In this document: piece after piece, positions 58,664 to 60,000 of the stretch | Numbering within the stretch: the first letter of the stretch is position 1 | How the letters are laid out: each line of letters opens with the position of its first letter | NCBI GenBank assembly: GCA_002633005.1 | Contig: NMRA01000042.1 | Span: 248,838 to 308,837 of the forward strand | Length of the DNA stretch: 60,000 bases | Source: Phoronis australis | Lineage: Eukaryota; Phoronida; Phoronidae | Direction: 5' to 3' | Made by a program: the position numbers and the translations under genes | The notes under the pieces: generated by a model | What the model was told of the DNA's origin: nothing | Databases searched by the model: none | The model's input: the letters and a program-made list of their open reading frames with translations, nothing else

Positions 58664-59510
58664 AGTAAAAAGAAAGTTCATTGATTATCCCAGACATATT
58701 TTTCACTTAATTACAGTTTTTTGCAATTTAATTAATTATTCGTCCTCTACTCCAGAACTGACGTTTTGGGAGGCAAGAATTTCGCGCCAATTTCTTTTCA
58801 TATAGTCCGACTGTGAGAGCTGTCGAGTCAGTCATTGTTCTACCTCAGTTGTGATACGTTCGGTCGTCATTTGCTTTTGCTTACGAGTCGGTCATCATGC
58901 CATACTGTTGCTGCGTACTTGGATGTACTCATTATCGCCCAGAGCCTGTAAGCAGCCCTGCTGCGATGTTGAGTAGTGGGAATGAATACAGGCCCAGATA
59001 GACACCGAGTGAAGAGGACAGTTCGTCGTCCAATGAACAGATCGGTGAGCCAAGCTTTGATAAGTTTATTGTGGACTTGTCTAAAGTACTGAAGCTATTT
59101 AGAAGGTGCCAGGTGTGTGGAGAGGAAGTCACATGGCAGGATGTAAGCAGTTTGTGTGCTCAGGTCACCATCCAGTGGGAGTGTGTCGCGGGACACTCAG
59201 GCAAGTGGGACAGTTGTTCCTCTATCCGTGAGACAATAATGAGTACATCCAGGTATGCAGCAACACTGTGGCATGTTGACCGGCTCTTTAACAAAAGCAA
59301 ACAATGACTGAATTTATCACAACCAAGGTAGAGCAATGACTGACTAGGCAGCTCTCACACTAGTCGGTCTATGTGAAAAGAAATTGGTGCAAAATTCTTG
59401 GTTCCCAAAATGTCACTTCCGAAGTTGTGGATGAGTAATTGTTTAAAATACAAAAAGCTGTAATTAACTGAAAAATATGTCTGTGATAGTCAACAAACCT
59501 TATTTTTACT
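58664..59510. mobile_element. DNA transposon derivative with about 160-bp terminal inverted repeats
   Basis: The left arm 58664-58822 and right arm 59349-59510 are inverted copies, e.g. CCAATTTCTTTTCATATAG and (reverse complement) CCAATTTCTTTTCACATAG. Alignment also covers CAGACATATTTTTCACTTAA and (CAG)ACATATTTTTCAGTTAA. The roughly 525-bp interior holds the broken transposase fragment below. Exact outer ends and target duplication were not found; similarity fades near the AGTAAAAA block. Confidence 0.85.
58897..59307 (+). pseudogene. Broken transposase N-terminal fragment
   Basis: One frame runs MPYCCCVLGCTHYRPEP to an in-frame TAG at 58999-59001, then continues TPSEEDSSSSNEQIGEPSFD, KFIVDLSKVLKLFRRCQVCG and VTIQWECVAGHSGKWDS to a stop at 59305-59307. 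The Cys-rich start resembles a THAP-type zinc finger opening. The '.F......LF..C..CG...........W.C..GH.GKW.S' part matches the N-terminal region of a transposase family repeated in many animal genomes. The catalytic part is absent. Superfamily not resolved. Confidence 0.6.
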
Positions 59511-59593
59511 AAAACTGACACGAAAAAAAAATTGCCTTCACCTTTAAGGACAATACACAATGTTTAAAGGACAATACATAGAATTGCAATCTC

Positions 59594-59622
59594 TGCCTGC
59601 CTCCCTCCCTCCCTCCCTCTCT
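59594..59622. repeat. CCCT microsatellite
   Basis: A short run of CCTCCCTCCCTC units. Confidence 0.95.
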
Positions 59623-59639
59623 GGTTAGCTTACGATTTC

Positions 59640-60000
59640 ATCTTACCAAACTCATAAGTCTTGCACTGATGATCTCCATGGTAACAATGACTGGTTCTAC
59701 ACAAACATGTTATTGTTGATATCCATTGTAACAGTGACTCATTCTACACAAACATGTTATGCCATTGACCTTTGTGCCTCTCATTAATCCAGTGTTTGTT
59801 GGTGCTATTACCAACTTTTCTTTGTCATTGTCAGCAATTCTGGTAACTTGTTGTGAGTAAATTGTTCATCTCACTCACTAAGCCTGTTTTGCATGTAGCA
59901 ATCTCCCAATGTGGACTCACAACATGTATGTAACAATCTCCCAGTGTAGACTGTCACAACATGAATATAACAGTCTCCCAGTGTAGACTGTCACAACATT
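59640..60000. repeat. Tandem repeats reaching the window end
   Basis: Two imperfect copies of GGTAACAATGACT/TTCTACACAAACATGTTAT lie at 59680-59765. About 36-bp units of TCTCCCA(G/A)TGTAGACTGTCA then CAACATG(A/T)AT(A/G)TAACA run from 59900 past the end of the window. Confidence 0.85.

Overview
Organism: this is animal nuclear DNA, AT-rich, with short exons, long introns with GT/AG borders, and many minisatellites and transposon remnants. The three protein-coding genes have close vertebrate counterparts, and the mobile DNA includes hAT-like, Penelope-like and tRNA-derived elements. This fits a marine invertebrate such as an invertebrate deuterostome (hemichordate or lancelet type) or a lophotrochozoan. 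The sequence alone does not settle the phylum. A single undetermined base lies at 49096.

Genes: (1) 1-6491, plus strand, is the 3' part of an AREL1-like HECT E3 ubiquitin ligase (end of a filamin-type repeat plus the HECT domain, 7 exons, 397 visible residues). (2) 23086-10335, minus strand, is a d4/DPF-family chromatin reader (requiem N-domain, one C2H2 finger, tandem PHD fingers). Ten coding exons join in phase to 372 residues, close to vertebrate DPF2. (3) 40114-57766, plus strand, is an ARHGEF33-like Rho guanine nucleotide exchange factor (N-terminal coiled coil, Ser-rich linker, DH domain, basic C-terminus). Thirteen exons join in phase to 833 visible residues; only the first exon or exons are missing. 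AREL1 and DPF are tail to tail; DPF and the RhoGEF gene are head to head across 17 kb with no coding gene I can support. Their products act in different places (ubiquitin transfer, BAF-type chromatin remodelling, Rho-GTPase activation), so the linkage is not evidently functional.

Intronic and intergenic DNA: this is where the unusual material lies. Three minisatellite arrays (2211, 44458 and 57066) each start inside the 3' end of an exon and copy the exon end together with its 5' splice donor. One has a 51-bp, stop-free unit, so use of downstream donors would add hydrophobic 17-residue repeats in frame. A 2.0-kb hAT-like element (35390-37393, 15-bp TIRs, 8-bp target duplication) is nested in a modular repeat (34829-38529) whose shorter second copy (48582-49898) supplies the empty site. 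Two related TA-flanked elements with a GGTTAACGCCC-type inverted repeat lie at 14214 and 40502. An 850-bp element with about 160-bp inverted repeats at 58664-59510 carries a broken transposase fragment. Others are a Penelope-like fragment (53184-53432), tRNA-derived SINE-like copies, a 57-bp hairpin minisatellite, a perfect 46-bp palindrome and a foldback element.
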